From contig OX387607.1 in assembly GCA_947568835.1 (NCBI GenBank), forward strand, positions 16,915,701-16,979,700: a DNA stretch of 64,000 nt. The letters run 5' to 3'. The notes beneath the pieces were generated by a model. That model saw nothing but the letters and a program-made list of their open reading frames with translations. It had not been told where the DNA came from and did no database searches. Shown here one piece after another: positions 1-12,629 of this stretch. The translations under genes were made by a program, and so were the position numbers. Every line of letters begins with the position of its first letter. Position 1 is the first letter of the stretch. The DNA comes from Protonemura montana. Taxonomy: Eukaryota > Arthropoda > Insecta > Plecoptera > Nemouridae.

Positions 1-86
1 CCAGTTTAATTAAATCAATAATTGTAAGGACTGACCAGCCAACAAGAAAAACATTTAAAACCAAAGCTTTTTGTCTGTATTCTCAC

Positions 87-303
87 CGTCTTCTCTATCG
101 CGTGGTCGAGCAGTTTCCGCTTGTATTGGCGCTGATCTTTGCGCAGCTGCGTTCCATGTCGATCGAGTCCGCTCGATGTAATCCGCTCGTTCATTCCCGA
201 GCGATCTTGCGACAGAACGCTCATCCGCGGCTTCGATATCGTGTCCCATTTCGAGTAGACTTTTTGCAACGAGCCTGCGAGGATGTCTACCATGCTGGTA
301 GCT
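87..303 (-). CDS. Possible exon of an unidentified gene running off the left edge
   Basis: This stretch is richer in G and C than its surroundings. On the minus strand it has a plausible acceptor (CCGCAG ending at 304) and donor (ACG|GTGAGA at 87/86). Between them an ATG at 293 opens 69 codons that end in phase 0 at the donor. The predicted peptide is basic and polar, with a Lys/Arg/Gln-rich stretch near its end (KDQRQYKRKLLDH) that could form a helix or coiled coil. A second frame is also open through most of the block, so the frame is not certain. I do not recognise the protein and no partner exon could be linked to it. It could equally be chance open sequence. Confidence 0.3.
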
Positions 304-3300
304 CTGCGGGACCAACAAACACCTAGTTAGCGATCATTGCAAGTCGATTGATAATTCCGTTATAAAGCTTCGCTCAGCGGGGTGCGATACCATTACTTTT
401 CTCCTGTAAGTCGAGATGAGATTGCTAATTTATTTCTATGCTGACAATTGAACAAATCGAATTGCACAACTGAATTTAAGATGACAACACGAGACTATTT
501 TTTGCATGACAATTAAATGAATTTGCAACTTTTGCAAACAAGTTAGAACAGAGATGTTAATGTTGGAGAATATTTTTTAAATAAATCCCCGATTGGCACG
601 ATCTCATGGTTCGAATCACCTAACAGCCGACAGAATTTCTTGATCATTTCAGCATAGGTACCTGGACAGTGGTTTCCAACACACAGCATTTCTTATAGTT
701 ACCAAGGTCAAGGTAAGACTAGAGGTGGAACTCAAGATAAACCACGATGCCAAAGCACCAAGAAATATACTGAGCAATTTGTTAGATAAATTTACTTTCC
801 GTACACATAACGTAGGAGTTACAAGTGGTACCACTACGCTAGTCCTGTCTGAAAGACAATTCGAGATCAGATGCAAAGCACACTTTAGCTATACTCGTTA
901 AAAAAAAACCGGTGAAACAATTGTAATTACTATCGATTATGGATTTATTACTTTCTTATCTGCATTTTACCCATAAAGCGATCGAATTCAGAGTCGGCCG
1001 ATTTGAATTCCATAAACCAACGCCAAATGAAGCAGAAAGTATTAGCAAGTACCAATGTAGATCCTGAATTTTTACCTTGCACCTACCAAACAAATGAGCA
1101 AATAATCAACACATGATTCATCAATAATTTAAACATGCAGGTAGCTAGTTGATTGTTCTATCACGAGTTATCAGGTAATTGGCAATTAAATTGCACTTCT
1201 GCGCGTTCATATTTCCTAGGGATCAGCCTTGAAGTTGAAACGGGCAGCATGAAGAGGATGATTGGCTATTGTCTTGCAGAAGTGGCTACTGGCCATAGAA
1301 GTAGAAGTCATTGACATGAATTACAGACTAGCAACAAGTGCGTCAGCAAATTTAATCTACCTTGACACTCGCGACTTTATTTCCAAGTCAGTAGGTGAAT
1401 GATGATGCAAACTTTCGGATATTTACGACAGTGATCTGACCGTATTGTATGTTTTAGGTTACTGTTCTTTTGAACGCTATAGGTAAGCCAGACGGACTAG
1501 AGACTGCGAGACTTTGAAGTACATAAAAAAGGCAACAGAGAGTTTAAAGTGTCTATGTGGCGTTCCTAGGTTATTATGGTCGGTCTAGTCTGACAGACGG
1601 CACGAGTTGTACGGAAATTAAACATAAGATAGCAATGAATCTTGAGCAACACAAATTGCGATGCACACACAATCGCATGGCGAAAGTAATTAGTCCCGAA
1701 TGCATGCAAATATGAAGTTATCGCGTTTCCGCAATAAGTAGAAAAAGTTCAAAACAAGTTTCTTTGCCGTTTGACCCTAAAGACACGGCGACGTGAAACC
1801 GCGTGATGTTCAATTGAAAAGTCGAAAGATTTTTGATATCGTTTCGCACAAACTTTTGAACCCTAGATAAGAAACGACAAAGAGATTGATTTAATTTCAA
1901 CTGGCGATGACTTGATCGAATGTCGCGTTGACCTCCATCCTTCATTCACCGGACATAGCTTAATAATATGTGTCGCCATAAACACGAGGCTAAATGTTTG
2001 TTGCATGCACCTGAATATCTTCAATTGTTCAACGATTCAGACACATAATTGAATACCACGAACTGTCAAAAGTATCGTAACGGTCGGTAACAAGAGCAAG
2101 TTATGAGCGCCGAATTAGAGCAGATACCCCCACGAAAGTGCACTGAACGTCGAAAGTGGAACAGTGCCTTCACCAAAAGAAATTTGAACTTGCGATACCA
2201 CGCAAACTTACCTTGGAAAGAAAAGCCAGTAAAGAATGGCACACAAAATAAAAAGTTCCACAAATCCCGGCATTGTAAATCGAATTACCTATTTACAATT
2301 TCAAAATCTTTTAACACAAAGCGCCAGCCACGCGGCCTGCAATTTACAACAATCAAATTAAAAATTACAGTTCAATTAGACACAGTTGACGAGTTTCTAC
2401 ACCGCTAGCAATCCACATGATATCGTTTTCAACTATTTCTACCGCGAACCATGTTACTTCGAAAGACGTAGAAGCCCGACTGAGTAACCCGACCATCAAC
2501 ATGAACCGGTTCACTTGCTACGCTGGTCGCCGCCAGAAGAGAGGGGAAAGATACCCATCCTGCATAATCATCGGCTAACCAGACACAGGAATGTCAATTG
2601 AAAAAATCGCCATGTGCTATATTCATGCAATCTATAAAAAGATCGAATCGATATTGGACTATGGATATTGTAACACGAACTCGTGGCTTGATTTATTGGA
2701 GAAAAAAGCCGGGTAATAGCATTAGTGTGTTGATTTTAATCTAGCTAGAGTGTGTGTACTTGCTGAAAGATATCTCGGTTTATGGTGGCTCGCCGGCAAG
2801 GGCGTTTGAAACGAGATCGGAACCGAGTTACCACCGGTGTAACGAACCAGTGGACTTGACATTGAATGGAAATGCGATCGACCGCGACAGGGTGCGTGTG
2901 CGTGCGGAAACATTGCGTGAGGAGTTGTCATTAAAGTTACTATTTTATCTCCAGGAAATACTATTGTTGCGAGTTTAAATAAGCGAGCAGGCAACTAAAA
3001 CTAAAAACAATCTCTTTCTTGACGAAAGGCATGCTTGATTGCAATTACGATTCTTTCGCTCCCCTGCCGTATCATTAACTCAGCACATAGGCAACCGTAA
3101 ATACACACGTGTACTACAACCAATGGGGATTGCATAGATAACCACGTGAAAAGGGCAGGGAGTAGGGGTAACGATATTCCAAGCATTCGACGCATTTAGT
3201 ATGGCGGGAAGTGGAACTTTAATGGCTTCCTTCATAATTATTACACAATTAACTTATTCAGCCTTGAACTAGGCGCATGGCTCACCGAATCAACGTACGA

Positions 3301-3811
3301 CAGTGACAACGCCTACGGCTAAACTACTTGTTTACCTTGTGAGTTTTTAAAGGTTAAAGCACACCACACAATGGCGTGAGCTGCCTAAAATTGGAATAAG
3401 CTACTGTGCGCCAAATATTGGAAATAATGAGAAGGAAATAACAAAAGATAAAGAAACAAACGATGAAAGGGCAATGAATATCACATTACCTTGTTGAGGA
3501 GTCCGCTGAGTTTACTTCATATTCACTTTAGTGAAAACACCAACGAACTTTTTACCACAGTCTAGCTTCTCGAGTGAAGCAACGTTAGGCCCAGCGCCGC
3601 CTGCACGCGCTGTGGTTAGAACATGTACCACAACTCATTCGGAAGCTCCTGGAATCGGCGGAAGAGAGAGCGGCGGGCGCGATGTAAGATTTGTGTGATT
3701 TGTGTGAAAGATGGTGTTATTTGCTTAGATGTCACTGTCAGTGGGTTGCTAATCGCCGCAGATCTTATTGCTTATCGCAAGAGTTTTTGATTTAGTATAT
3801 TATTTAATGTG
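304..3811. other. Region without a recognised gene
   Basis: I find no convincing coding exon, RNA gene or tandem repeat here. Short open frames (for example 2103-2408 plus and 2722-2994 minus) lack recognisable motifs and supporting splice structure. The last 250 bases before 3811 are locally GC-rich and probably include the promoter and 5' leader of the PLP homeostasis gene. Confidence 0.5.
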
Positions 3812-5054
3812 ATGATACGTGGGATTATGTCAGAAATTGATGTTGTAAAAGGGCTACGATCAATCCAGGAAAAAATAAAAGTTGCTTGTGACAACAGACC
3901 CGCGGTGAGATTTTTGAGGTTATTGCCTGAAGGCAATATATCAGGGAATCTACGTTTATAGGACTTTTTCAAAACACGTTGTAGTTAAACCGTTTTAAAG
4001 TTAGAAATTTCACATCAAGTTTCTATCATACTAGCCAAAATGCATTCTTTTTTCAATGTTTGAAGTCAATTTGATATCTACTTTTCTTTTGCTCAATAAA
4101 TAACTGATGGTTCCAGCCAAAGGTTCCAGCACAGAAAAAAGTCATGTACTGGCAGCACTTTCCAAGTTTCCAAGTGTTTTGATTTGTTTGAATTTTTAGA
4201 AATTCCATCAACACACGCCGAGGCTGGTTGCTGTGAGTAAAACAAAGCCGAAAGACTTGATAATCGCTGCTTACAGCGATGGTCAACGTAACTTTGGGGA
4301 GAATTACGTCCAAGAACTCGTTGACAAGAGCAATGATAGCGAAGTGAGTGTCATATAGTTTCTAACCTCTATTGCATTACTTCACTGTGCTTGCTTCTGT
4401 TTTGTGGCTTGAAATTTCAGCTTACAAACAAATTCTTTGTTGCTTATTTCAATAGTTGTTAAGAATTACTTGTTGGCCTCAAATTTATGAAAGATCTGTG
4501 TTGTTTAATTTCAGATTCTGGAATTGTGCCCGGAGATTCGATGGCATTTCATTGGTCACTTGCAACGTAATAAAGTAAACAAAATTCTCTCATCACCTGG
4601 CTTGTACATGATTGAAACAGTTGACACTGATAAGTTAGCCAGTACTTTGAATGCGGCTCTTGAAAAGATGGAAAGCCGAAAGGAGAAACTCAAAGTCATG
4701 GTGCAAGTCAACACAAGCAGGGAAAAGGAAAAGAATGGCTGTTTGCCAGAAGCAGCTACTGAATTAGCAAAACATGTTATTGAAAAATGCAAAGCTTTAG
4801 AATTGGTCGGTCTTATGACAATTGGAGAGTTTGGATACAATTTGGAGCAAGGGCCTAATCCAGATTTTACATGCTTGGAAAAGGTTCGCGAAGAAGTTGG
4901 TATGGCATTGAATCTGCCACAATTGGAACTTTCGATGGGCATGTCTGACGACTTTGCACACGCTATACAACTTGGAAGCACAAATGTCAGAGTTGGCTCC
5001 TCAATCTTTGGTTACCGGGCACCAAAAGTAGAATCTGTTGCTGGAATAATCTGA
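3812..5054 (+). CDS. PLPBP: Pyridoxal phosphate homeostasis protein (PLPBP/PROSC, YggS family)
   Basis: Three coding exons, 3812-3904, 4200-4343 and 4515-5054, all joined in phase 0, give 258 residues, the usual size of the family. YggS/PLPBP proteins bind pyridoxal 5'-phosphate on a lysine in an alanine-racemase-like TIM barrel and buffer cellular free PLP; they have no known catalytic turnover. The PLP lysine lies in VAVSKTKP in exon 2. Other family blocks are [47 protein letters not shown] and the phosphate-binding end [13 protein letters not shown]. Exon 1 (about 31 residues) was found by homology of position: it ends CCC GCG|GTGAG. The start could be M1 (3812) or the in-frame M6 (3827). 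No mitochondrial targeting sequence is evident. The gene appears intact. Confidence 0.93.
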
Positions 5055-5510
5055 TTCACATTATTGTTCGAATCTAAACCCAGGAAGTGCAGAATTAAAA
5101 TGAAAATGATTTACAATACCAAATTATCTTGCTTAGAATAACATTACTCAACTTTTTAATGAAAGTATAATTGTTTTTAGAAATGTAACAGTGTGTAGCA
5201 AGTAGCAACCTAGCTAAAGCCAGCTTATGTTTGTTTTTCTAATGGGATCATGGATAGGAGGATAACGGATGTAACCAAACTTTTATTGTTGCAAACTGGC
5301 AGTTAATAGCTGATTCTAGTTTCAAAAACGTTCAAATATCCCAACGTTTTGTACATTTCCTGCGAGATACCTCTACCGGCATTTTCACTAGCCCAATCGG
5401 CATTTATGTATTCTGTTGTGGTACCTGAATCAACTGCTCTGATGATTCTTTTGTAAATTTAGGCAGTATTTCTACTTGCAAATGTTGATAAAAAAAAATG
5501 TTTTGTTTAC
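5055..5510. other. 3' flank between convergent PLPBP and myosin light chain genes
   Basis: This AT-rich stretch holds the 3' ends of two convergent genes. No coding sequence or repeat is recognised. The plus-strand gene lacks an obvious AATAAA close to its stop codon; an ATTAAA-like hexamer near 5094 could serve. Confidence 0.4.
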
Positions 5511-5516
5511 TTTATT
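5511..5516 (-). promoter_or_regulatory. Polyadenylation signal of myosin light chain gene 1
   Basis: A canonical AATAAA on the minus strand lies 26 bases beyond the TAG stop at 5542, which would give an unusually short 3' UTR. Confidence 0.6.
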
Positions 5517-5541
5517 TTTGTAGCAGATAATTTTTTCCTGC

Positions 5542-8500
5542 CTACGTTTTCTTCCTCAAACCTCCCAAGGTTTTGCAGAATTTGATGTAGTCGATCATTG
5601 CTTGGCCATCGCTGACAAACATAGGAGCGTCTTCGAAAGCACCTTCAGCCTATAACAAATATCTGGACGTAAAAATCTTACTGTCTCAGGGAAGAAAAGA
5701 AGGAAGCAAAGCACATAACCACTAACCACAAGAACTCTCAGTAAAGATGGGTAACCAAATTACTTTCTTTCCCCATTGGGTGAGATCTGAGATTGAGGGC
5801 ATAACGATTTATGGAATTTACAGCAACAGTATTTGAAACCGTCATATGGTACCAAATATGGGAATGCGCTTTCGATTATTCTGTGATTTGAGAGTAACAG
5901 TATAACACCTGCAAAGGATGGAAATTATGGCTGAAGTAAATGAAGTTCGTGAGATCACCGAAGTTAAGCAACACAGCGCTGGGTCGGGTATTGGATGGGT
6001 GACCATTATACACATGACCAGTTCTGTTCGGGAGAGAGGTTGGAGGGATGAAAGTTAAGCAACACTGTGCTGGGTTAGGTATTAGATGGGTGACCATCAT
6101 ACACATGACCAGTTCTGTTCGGGAGAGAGGTTGGAGGGATGAAAGTTAAGCAACACTGCGCTGGGTTAGGTAGTAGATGGGTGACCATCATACACATGAC
6201 CAGTTCTGTTCGGGAGAGAGGTTGGAGGGATGAAAGTTAAGCAACACTTTGCTGGGTCAGGTATTGGATGGGTGACCATCATAAACATGACCAGTTCTGT
6301 TCGGGAGAGAGGTTGGAGGGATGAAAGTTAGTACAGCGACTTCACTCGCCTTGCTTATCAACCTCTAGACAGCATGGATTTGTGGAGGAATCCTGTTGTT
6401 CACGTTGTACCGTCCTTCGGAAGGGACGCTAAGCCGGTGGTGCCCTTGGTCTTCGACAGGAGTAGGCTACGTGCCGGCACTAAGTTTTCTCTCCTCCCTT
6501 CTAGGCTAGGTTAGGTTCATCATCATCCACTCATTCACCGACGCCATTAGACCAGTGCCGCATGGACAGATGTCAAAACAGTGCTAAGTTAAACACCAAT
6601 AGTAATCATCATCAGTGAAATTCGCAGGGATGCGATTTGTCTTTTCATCAAATCACTAAAGGTCCCGTCTTAGAATAATAATGTTAATTATTCTATGGTC
6701 TTGACACTTAAATTTGGTAACCTGCATAGCCTGACGGTACCTACTCGGTATAACAAGGTAGTAATTACACAAACATTTAGAGCTGAAATTTCCGTAATTA
6801 AATTGAGTAAATTACCTCTGCTTTGTTGAATTTGTCACCCCATGTCATCAAATCGTGTTTTATCCTGAAAATTGAATCGTTTTTATTAGAAAATATAAAA
6901 CGGTCACAATTGTGCACGACCTACGTTTAGCAGTAACAGATGTCTTACCGCTCTTCTGAGATGAGCCCCGAGTCCTGATAGTCCCAGGTGGACAAAGCAG
7001 AACGCAGGGTTTCCTCAGGGTCTAAGGAAATCGTCTTAAAGCCCAGAAGCATCACGAAAGAATCGAAGTCCAACGGGTTTGAAGCCTGTCGTTTAGAATG
7101 AAACCTGTTAATTACTTTGTGCCAACTCTTTTCATATTTGAGAATATTTTGCATGCATTGAATCGGTGGCCTTGTTCTAACCACCCTTCTCTAAAATACA
7201 CTGTGAGGTATTGGGGCAATTGCAACGGGAAAATAGCTTAAGGTACTGAAAATCGGTATATTTACACCCTACATTCGTTAAGCGAGTTGATAAGCCAGCC
7301 ATTGACCACGATAGCATTCATCTATGTTCTAGTTCAAAAGAAATGGAAGCTTATCTTATTTTTATTTGATAACGCATGATGGTCAAGAGTGAAAAGTTCC
7401 AAAATTAATCGAATATTGCCTAATTGGCTTCCTCGAAGCAGAGGTCGTGGGTCATAGTAAAACCACGACCAGACAAATCCCACTCATTCTTAGGCGGAGA
7501 ACCTAAGTATGCATATCTTGCTCTAAATGAGTAAAATGGGGTAGTTTCTGTGTCATACCCCTGTATGCGTTCGAAGTGCCAAGCAAACTAACGCTCGGTA
7601 TTACATGTCAAATATACCGAAATATACCGAATATGTAATGATTTTTTTTTGTAAAAGTAAGAAAGCACGTATACCTCTGAGAGCATGTTCTTTAGCTCTT
7701 CGTCTGTCACCTCTGGTCGTCCAAGAGAAGCGAACGTGAGCTTCAAATCGGCCAAGTCAATGAAGCCATCGCCGTTCAGATCGAATAATTCAAACAACTA
7801 AAACAATTGACACAAAACATCAAATACAACATCGACATTGGATTCCGTCTTCGTTCCAATTCTCTTGACGTACTTCTTTCAATTCTGTCAGTTTATCTTC
7901 GTCGAGTTCCTCGAGGAATTTCTCCTTCTTGAGGCGAGTTCCCTCCGACTGCTTCCTTTTAGGTGTGACGGAGTTCTTTCTCTCAGCAGGTTTCTCAGCC
8001 TGAGACTCCTGTCTCGGTGCTACCTCAACGATGGCTGGAACTGGAGGCTCTGCTACGGGAATAGGGACTTCTGGGACTGATGGTTCTGGAGCTGCTTCTG
8101 GGAGTAGGGATTCCTTCCTGTTAGCAGGCGATGGGGCATCTTCCGGTTGAGCGGCTTCCTCGCTGGGAACTCCAGACTGTTTCCGGCTTTCAGATTTTTC
8201 AGATTTCTTCTTCTTTGGTTTTTCCGTTTCTTTTGGTGTATCGGTTTGCTCTGCAGCCTGGTCTATTGGTTCTTTCGGTAAATCCGATTTTTTCACGGTG
8301 CTTTTGCGTTTTTTCTGAAATCGAATAGATCTGTTTTGGTAATTATAAAATACCACAATAAACACTTATATTTAGGTGTTATCACAAGTTTACTGAAAAA
8401 TTCGCGGGAGATAAATTACTACTTCAAATCACAAAACAACATATTGATAACTTGAATCGAATCTATTAACGTCAAATTCCTTGCAACTGTGTTGTTACTA

Positions 8501-8646
8501 TTGTTTTGAAAGCGAAATGCGTATAAAAGCTTGTAAACAAATAAACGCCAATCGATTTTATCGGCATCTCAACACCGACATTGAATAAACAATTTTCCTA
8601 CCTTATCTTTGGGCGGCTCATCGACCTTTAGCTCGTTATCTGCCAT
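5542..8646 (-). CDS. Myosin regulatory light chain-like protein with long N-terminal extension
   Basis: Six coding exons on the minus strand: 8602-8646, 7874-8314, 7675-7797, 6949-7085, 6816-6864 and 5542-5649. Phases agree throughout and give 300 residues. The C-terminal 138 residues are a regulatory-light-chain fold: one good EF-hand loop (DLNGDGFIDLAD, about residues 168-179), a degenerate second lobe with the family signature LMTWGDKF, and a C-terminal end AMIDYIKFCKTLGG. Regulatory light chains bind the IQ neck of myosin heavy chain. The first 162 residues are unusual: a low-complexity Lys/Glu/Pro/Ala/Ser extension (PKKKKSEKSE, VPEVPIPVAEPPVP) in place of the short head of normal chains. 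The usual phosphorylated motif (KR..SNVF) before the first EF-hand is absent; TRLKKEKFLEELDEDK stands there instead. The intron before the first EF loop and the phase-2 intron before the LMTWGD block match those of the paralogue at 12630-16997. Exon and frame are well supported; the exact function is inferred. Confidence 0.85.
5947..6598 (+). repeat. 5S-rRNA-derived element with 4 tandem units and tail (intronic)
   Basis: Located in the last intron of the light chain gene. It starts with GTGAGATCACCGAAGTTAAG, matching the middle of 5S rRNA, continues through a box-C-like GGATGGGTGACC, and repeats this segment as four units of about 91 bp. From about 6328 a constant non-5S tail follows (TAGTACAGCGACTTCACTCG ... 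GTTAAACACC). Other copies lie at 10080, 19754, 23229, 37348, 39955 and 54522. Confidence 0.8.
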
Positions 8647-10079
8647 TTCCACCTTTGTAAGCACACTCAACCAACTCTAATTACTCTCTCCCCTTCCTCC
8701 GAAAGATGATTACAAACCGAAGTTTGATTTCAAAGTCACCGGTTTTCTGCGAATCGTACCAGTTTTCATAAGATCTCATCTCATAAATCCCCCACCTCTT
8801 TCTCATCTGAAGCATTCAATCTGAATTAAATCTTGGACTCATCTTCCTTGCAGAAATAACTTGCTCGCTCTAAGAGCATTCCGTGAACGCCCCAAATTGC
8901 TCTTCACCCCTTTAACATTTCCTGATTTCCTTCCTTTGAAGCGTTCGCCAAAATTCTGTCTGCCTTTCAGTGTCATCGGACTTCTTTTTCTTATTTAGAT
9001 GCACTTATACTCTTATATCGGCTTATTACACACTTAAATAGACATCGATTCTATTAAATAGCTTTGCTCTTAATTTCTAATGAATTGAAACTTTATTAAA
9101 AACAATCGAACGTCTAACGGTCAAGCACCGTCAATGCGATGTTAGCCTATAAACGTTGATTTTCAAATTTCGTTCGAAATTTAAACCAATGACATTCGGC
9201 CTAACTGTCAAAAGAAGAAAATTTAACCAAGCGTTGAAAGATCAAATCAGCACTTCCTGTTCTATTTGAGATAAATAGCTCAACATTGCTCCAACTTTTT
9301 AGTAATTTCTGGGTGGAGTTTATCACATAAACTAGTGACAACATTATAAACTCCACCTTCCTGTTTTACTCTTATGCTCTGAAAATACGCTGTCGTATTA
9401 ACACACCTGTTTCCACGGTTCGTATATATGTCTCATGTCCCATATATTATTTTGGAGCAATGCAAACGCGCTTGAAGAGGGGGAAATGTTGAAACGATTT
9501 TTTCTGCAATCGAGGTAAACTGCGTACCCGGCGTGGGACTTTCGAGTGGTTTTCTCTCTTGGTGCTTAAGAGATGCCAAGAAGACGACTTGCATGACATC
9601 ACAGTTTAATTTGAATTGACGTAGATGGCACATAATTCACTTTTGCGTGTAATTTCGTACGTCCGTGGTAATTGATTCATAAATTATTTCGCGAATAAAA
9701 AAGTTTCATTCATAATTTCAGGATGAAATTAAATTGGGAACATAGTTTTTATGATTTGCGTGGTGTGAAAGAGTAGGGGTGGTAACCATTAACACAGACT
9801 ATTTCCATGATTTTGTGGTAATACGCTCTTACTGCCTCGTAATAGTTTGTACAAATATTTTCTAAGCGAGGGTTTGAGTTACTTGTAAACAAAATGATGC
9901 AACGCACTCTGTTGAAATTTAGCTAATTTTTATTTGCACACTTTTCTCAAAGCAAACATGCAATCAGAATGTCCAACAGTTAAAGGGTTACAAAATTAAA
10001 TATCTAGACAAATGTAGGTATGTAAACATCAGTGTGGACTTATTTTTGTATTTTGTCTGCTCACAATTCAAATTCCAAA

Positions 10080-11149
10080 AAGTTAAGCAACACTGCGCTG
10101 TGTCAGGTATTGGATGGGTGACCATCATACACATGACCAGTTCTTTTCGGGAGAGAGGTTGGAGGGATGAAAGTTAAGCAAAACTGTGCTGGGTCAGGTA
10201 TTGGATGGGTGACCATCATACACATGACCAGTTCTGTTCGGGAGAGAGGTTGGAGGGATGAAAGTTAAGCAACACTGCGCTGGGTCAGGTATTTGATGGG
10301 TGACCACCATACACTTGACCAGTTCTGTTCGAAAGAGAGGTTGGAGGGATGAAAGTTAAGCAAGACTGCGCTGGGTCAGGTATTGGATGGGTGACCATCA
10401 TACACATGACCAGTTCTGTTCGAAAGAGAGGTTGGAGGGATGAAAGTTAAGCAACACTGCGCTGGGTCAGGTATTGGATGGGTGATCACCATACACATGA
10501 CCAGTTCTGTTCGAGAGAGGTTGGAGGGATGAAAGTAAAGCAACACTGCGCTGGGTCAGGTATTGGATGGGTGACCATCATACACATGATCAGTTCTGTT
10601 CGGGAGAGAGGTTGGAGGGATGAAAGTTAAGCAACACTGCGCTGAGTCAGGTATTGGATGGGTGACCATCATACACATGACCAGTTCTGTTCGGGAGAGA
10701 GGTTGGAGGGATGAAAGTTAAGCAACACTGCGCTGGGTCAGGTATTGGATGGGTGATCACCATACACATGACCAGTTCTGTTCGAGAGAGGTTGGAGGGA
10801 TGAAAGTAAAGCAACACTGCGCTGGGTCAGGTATTGGATGGGTGACCATCATACACATGACCAGTTCTGTTCGGGAGAGAGGTTGAAGGGATGAAAGTTT
10901 AGCAACACTGCGCTGGGTCAGGTATTTGATGGGTGACCATCATACACATGACCAGTTCTGTTCGGGAGAGAGGTTGGAGGGATGAAAGTTAAGCAACACT
11001 GCACTGGGTCAGGTATTGGATGGGTGATCATCATACACATGACCAGTTCTGTTCGGGAGAGAGGTTGCAGGGATGAAAGTTAAGCAACACTGCGCTGGGT
11101 CGGGTATTTGATGGGTGACCATCATACACATGACCAGTTCTGTTCGGGA
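10080..11149 (+). repeat. 5S-rRNA-derived tandem array, 12 units of about 91 bp
   Basis: Twelve head-to-tail units, each with a 5S-like block (AAGTTAAGCAACACTG then GGATGGGTGACC) followed by about 40 bases of non-5S sequence (CAGTTCTGTTCGGGAGAGAG, then GTTGGAGGGATG). It has neither the 5S 5' portion nor the non-5S tail seen at other copies. Units differ by scattered substitutions, and two share a CGAGAGAGG deletion variant, showing higher-order duplication within the array. Confidence 0.85.
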
Positions 11150-11332
11150 ACTGTTTTTTGAGCACACACATTTTTTAGGGTAAGTTATGCGTGTAAAATT
11201 GCTCTCCTCGCGACATCCCGTCCATCACGTGACCTTGGTCTACATTTAGGAATGTGAAAACACGATGAAGATTTTGCAGAGGTAGCCTCGAAATCTGTCT
11301 CTATTTTCGCCCGCTGTGTTTGCACTGATGAA

Positions 11333-11370
11333 CGCTAGGAGCGCTAGGAGCGCTAGGAGCGCTAGGAGCT
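11333..11370. repeat. Short decamer tandem repeat
   Basis: About four perfect copies of GCGCTAGGAG. Confidence 0.7.
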
Positions 11371-12377
11371 GCACTCAACATCTGCACTCAATTACTGCAG
11401 CTGCACTCGACAAATGCAGTTCTACACGCAAATCTGGACCAGTCAGGGCTGCGATTATGTAACTTTTGCGTTTTCGACACCGCTATTTTTTTTCGCAACT
11501 CTAGAACTGATTTTCCTGCCCAAAATCTGTAAATCAAACGCCACGCACTGCGTGAAAAATAAAATATATCCTTAACTTTGATTAAAACTACTTTAAATTG
11601 AACCAAACTTGGTTAATTTGAGACTGGCTGAAAAATCAGTTACGCCTTACATCCAAATTGACTTAAAAAACTCAGCTGGGTAATTTAAATTTGATTAAAT
11701 TGATAAGTAAAATGGCCCAAAATATCTGAATGCAGCTCTGAAAATGCTAATTTAAGACTATTTAAGTGATAATTATGCCAGAATAATTTGGATTGAGGGA
11801 GGAACGGCTCGTGCAAAGAACGAATTGCTTTCTGATGTTGATGTTTTTATTTGGAGATGACAAACAAAGATTGGCGCAGATCAGATTTGTTGTTGTTCAA
11901 GTTGTTGTTCGAGTTGATGTTCAAGTATGTTGCTTATGGAAAACACCAGACCAATGTTGGAAAGAAGATGACAAAAGAAAGGTACGATAAGAAAAGAGAG
12001 CAGATAGAAAATAGGAAAGACGAGCGTGTAAAGAGTTACTAGTGGAAGAAGGAGAAACATTCGAGAATGAATTCTCAGATTCTAGAAGAAAGAAAAAAGA
12101 GAAAAGAGAAAAGCACTAGTGCAATAAAAGATGGGGAAATAAGTAGACAAGGTTTATTTACCACTCAAAAGCTGTTTCCAAAGAAATAAATAAAGCGAAA
12201 GCTGATTGTAAAGTATTTCAATTAATTATAACTGACTGTTAGTTGAATATCCCGAGGTTTTTTCAAGTGTTCATAGCAGCGTCCCAAGACTAAGAATACC
12301 TTTTGTAAAGTTCCTCGTGTATATCTTCCTTATACGGTGTCAGTCAAAACAATTAGGTAATTCACAATAACAAATAT

Positions 12378-12383
12378 TTTATT
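12378..12383 (-). promoter_or_regulatory. Polyadenylation signal of myosin light chain gene 2
   Basis: A canonical AATAAA on the minus strand, about 250 bases beyond the TAA stop at 12630. Confidence 0.5.
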
Positions 12384-12629
12384 CCTTTACATACGTATGT
12401 TTCATTCAATTAATATCTCTTTGCGCGTGTGTGTGTATGTATATATTTTATTTCAAGAATCAAGAATGTGTTTTTTGTTGTTGTTTTTAAGTTGTTAAAA
12501 AAGTTTCTTATGGTGTTGTTTCTTTCTCAAATGTGCACAAGATGTTGGTGGTTATCCTGGCAGGTTGATGATCGTTAATGAATAACTTAAAAGGTTGGTA
12601 TTAATGATGCGAATGATGGATTGAACAGT

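Larger units (their letters stand above)
8647..12377. other. Intergenic region between the two myosin light chain genes
   Basis: Apart from the 5S-derived array (10080-11149) and a short decamer repeat (11333-11370), I see no gene. The open frames at 9433-9633 and 11793-12042 have no recognisable motifs and no splice support. The segment just right of 8646 should contain the promoter of light chain gene 1, but no clear TATA box or initiator was identified. Confidence 0.4.

Noticed and set aside
2103..2408. 101-codon frame in the left intergenic region
   Set aside because: No recognisable motif, no splice partners and no composition change.
10080..11149. Functional tandem 5S rRNA genes
   Set aside because: Only the central part of 5S is present in each 91-bp unit; the 5' and 3' stems of the rRNA are missing.
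10080..11149. CRISPR array
   Set aside because: Units are directly adjacent and similar over their full length, with no unique spacers, in an animal genome.
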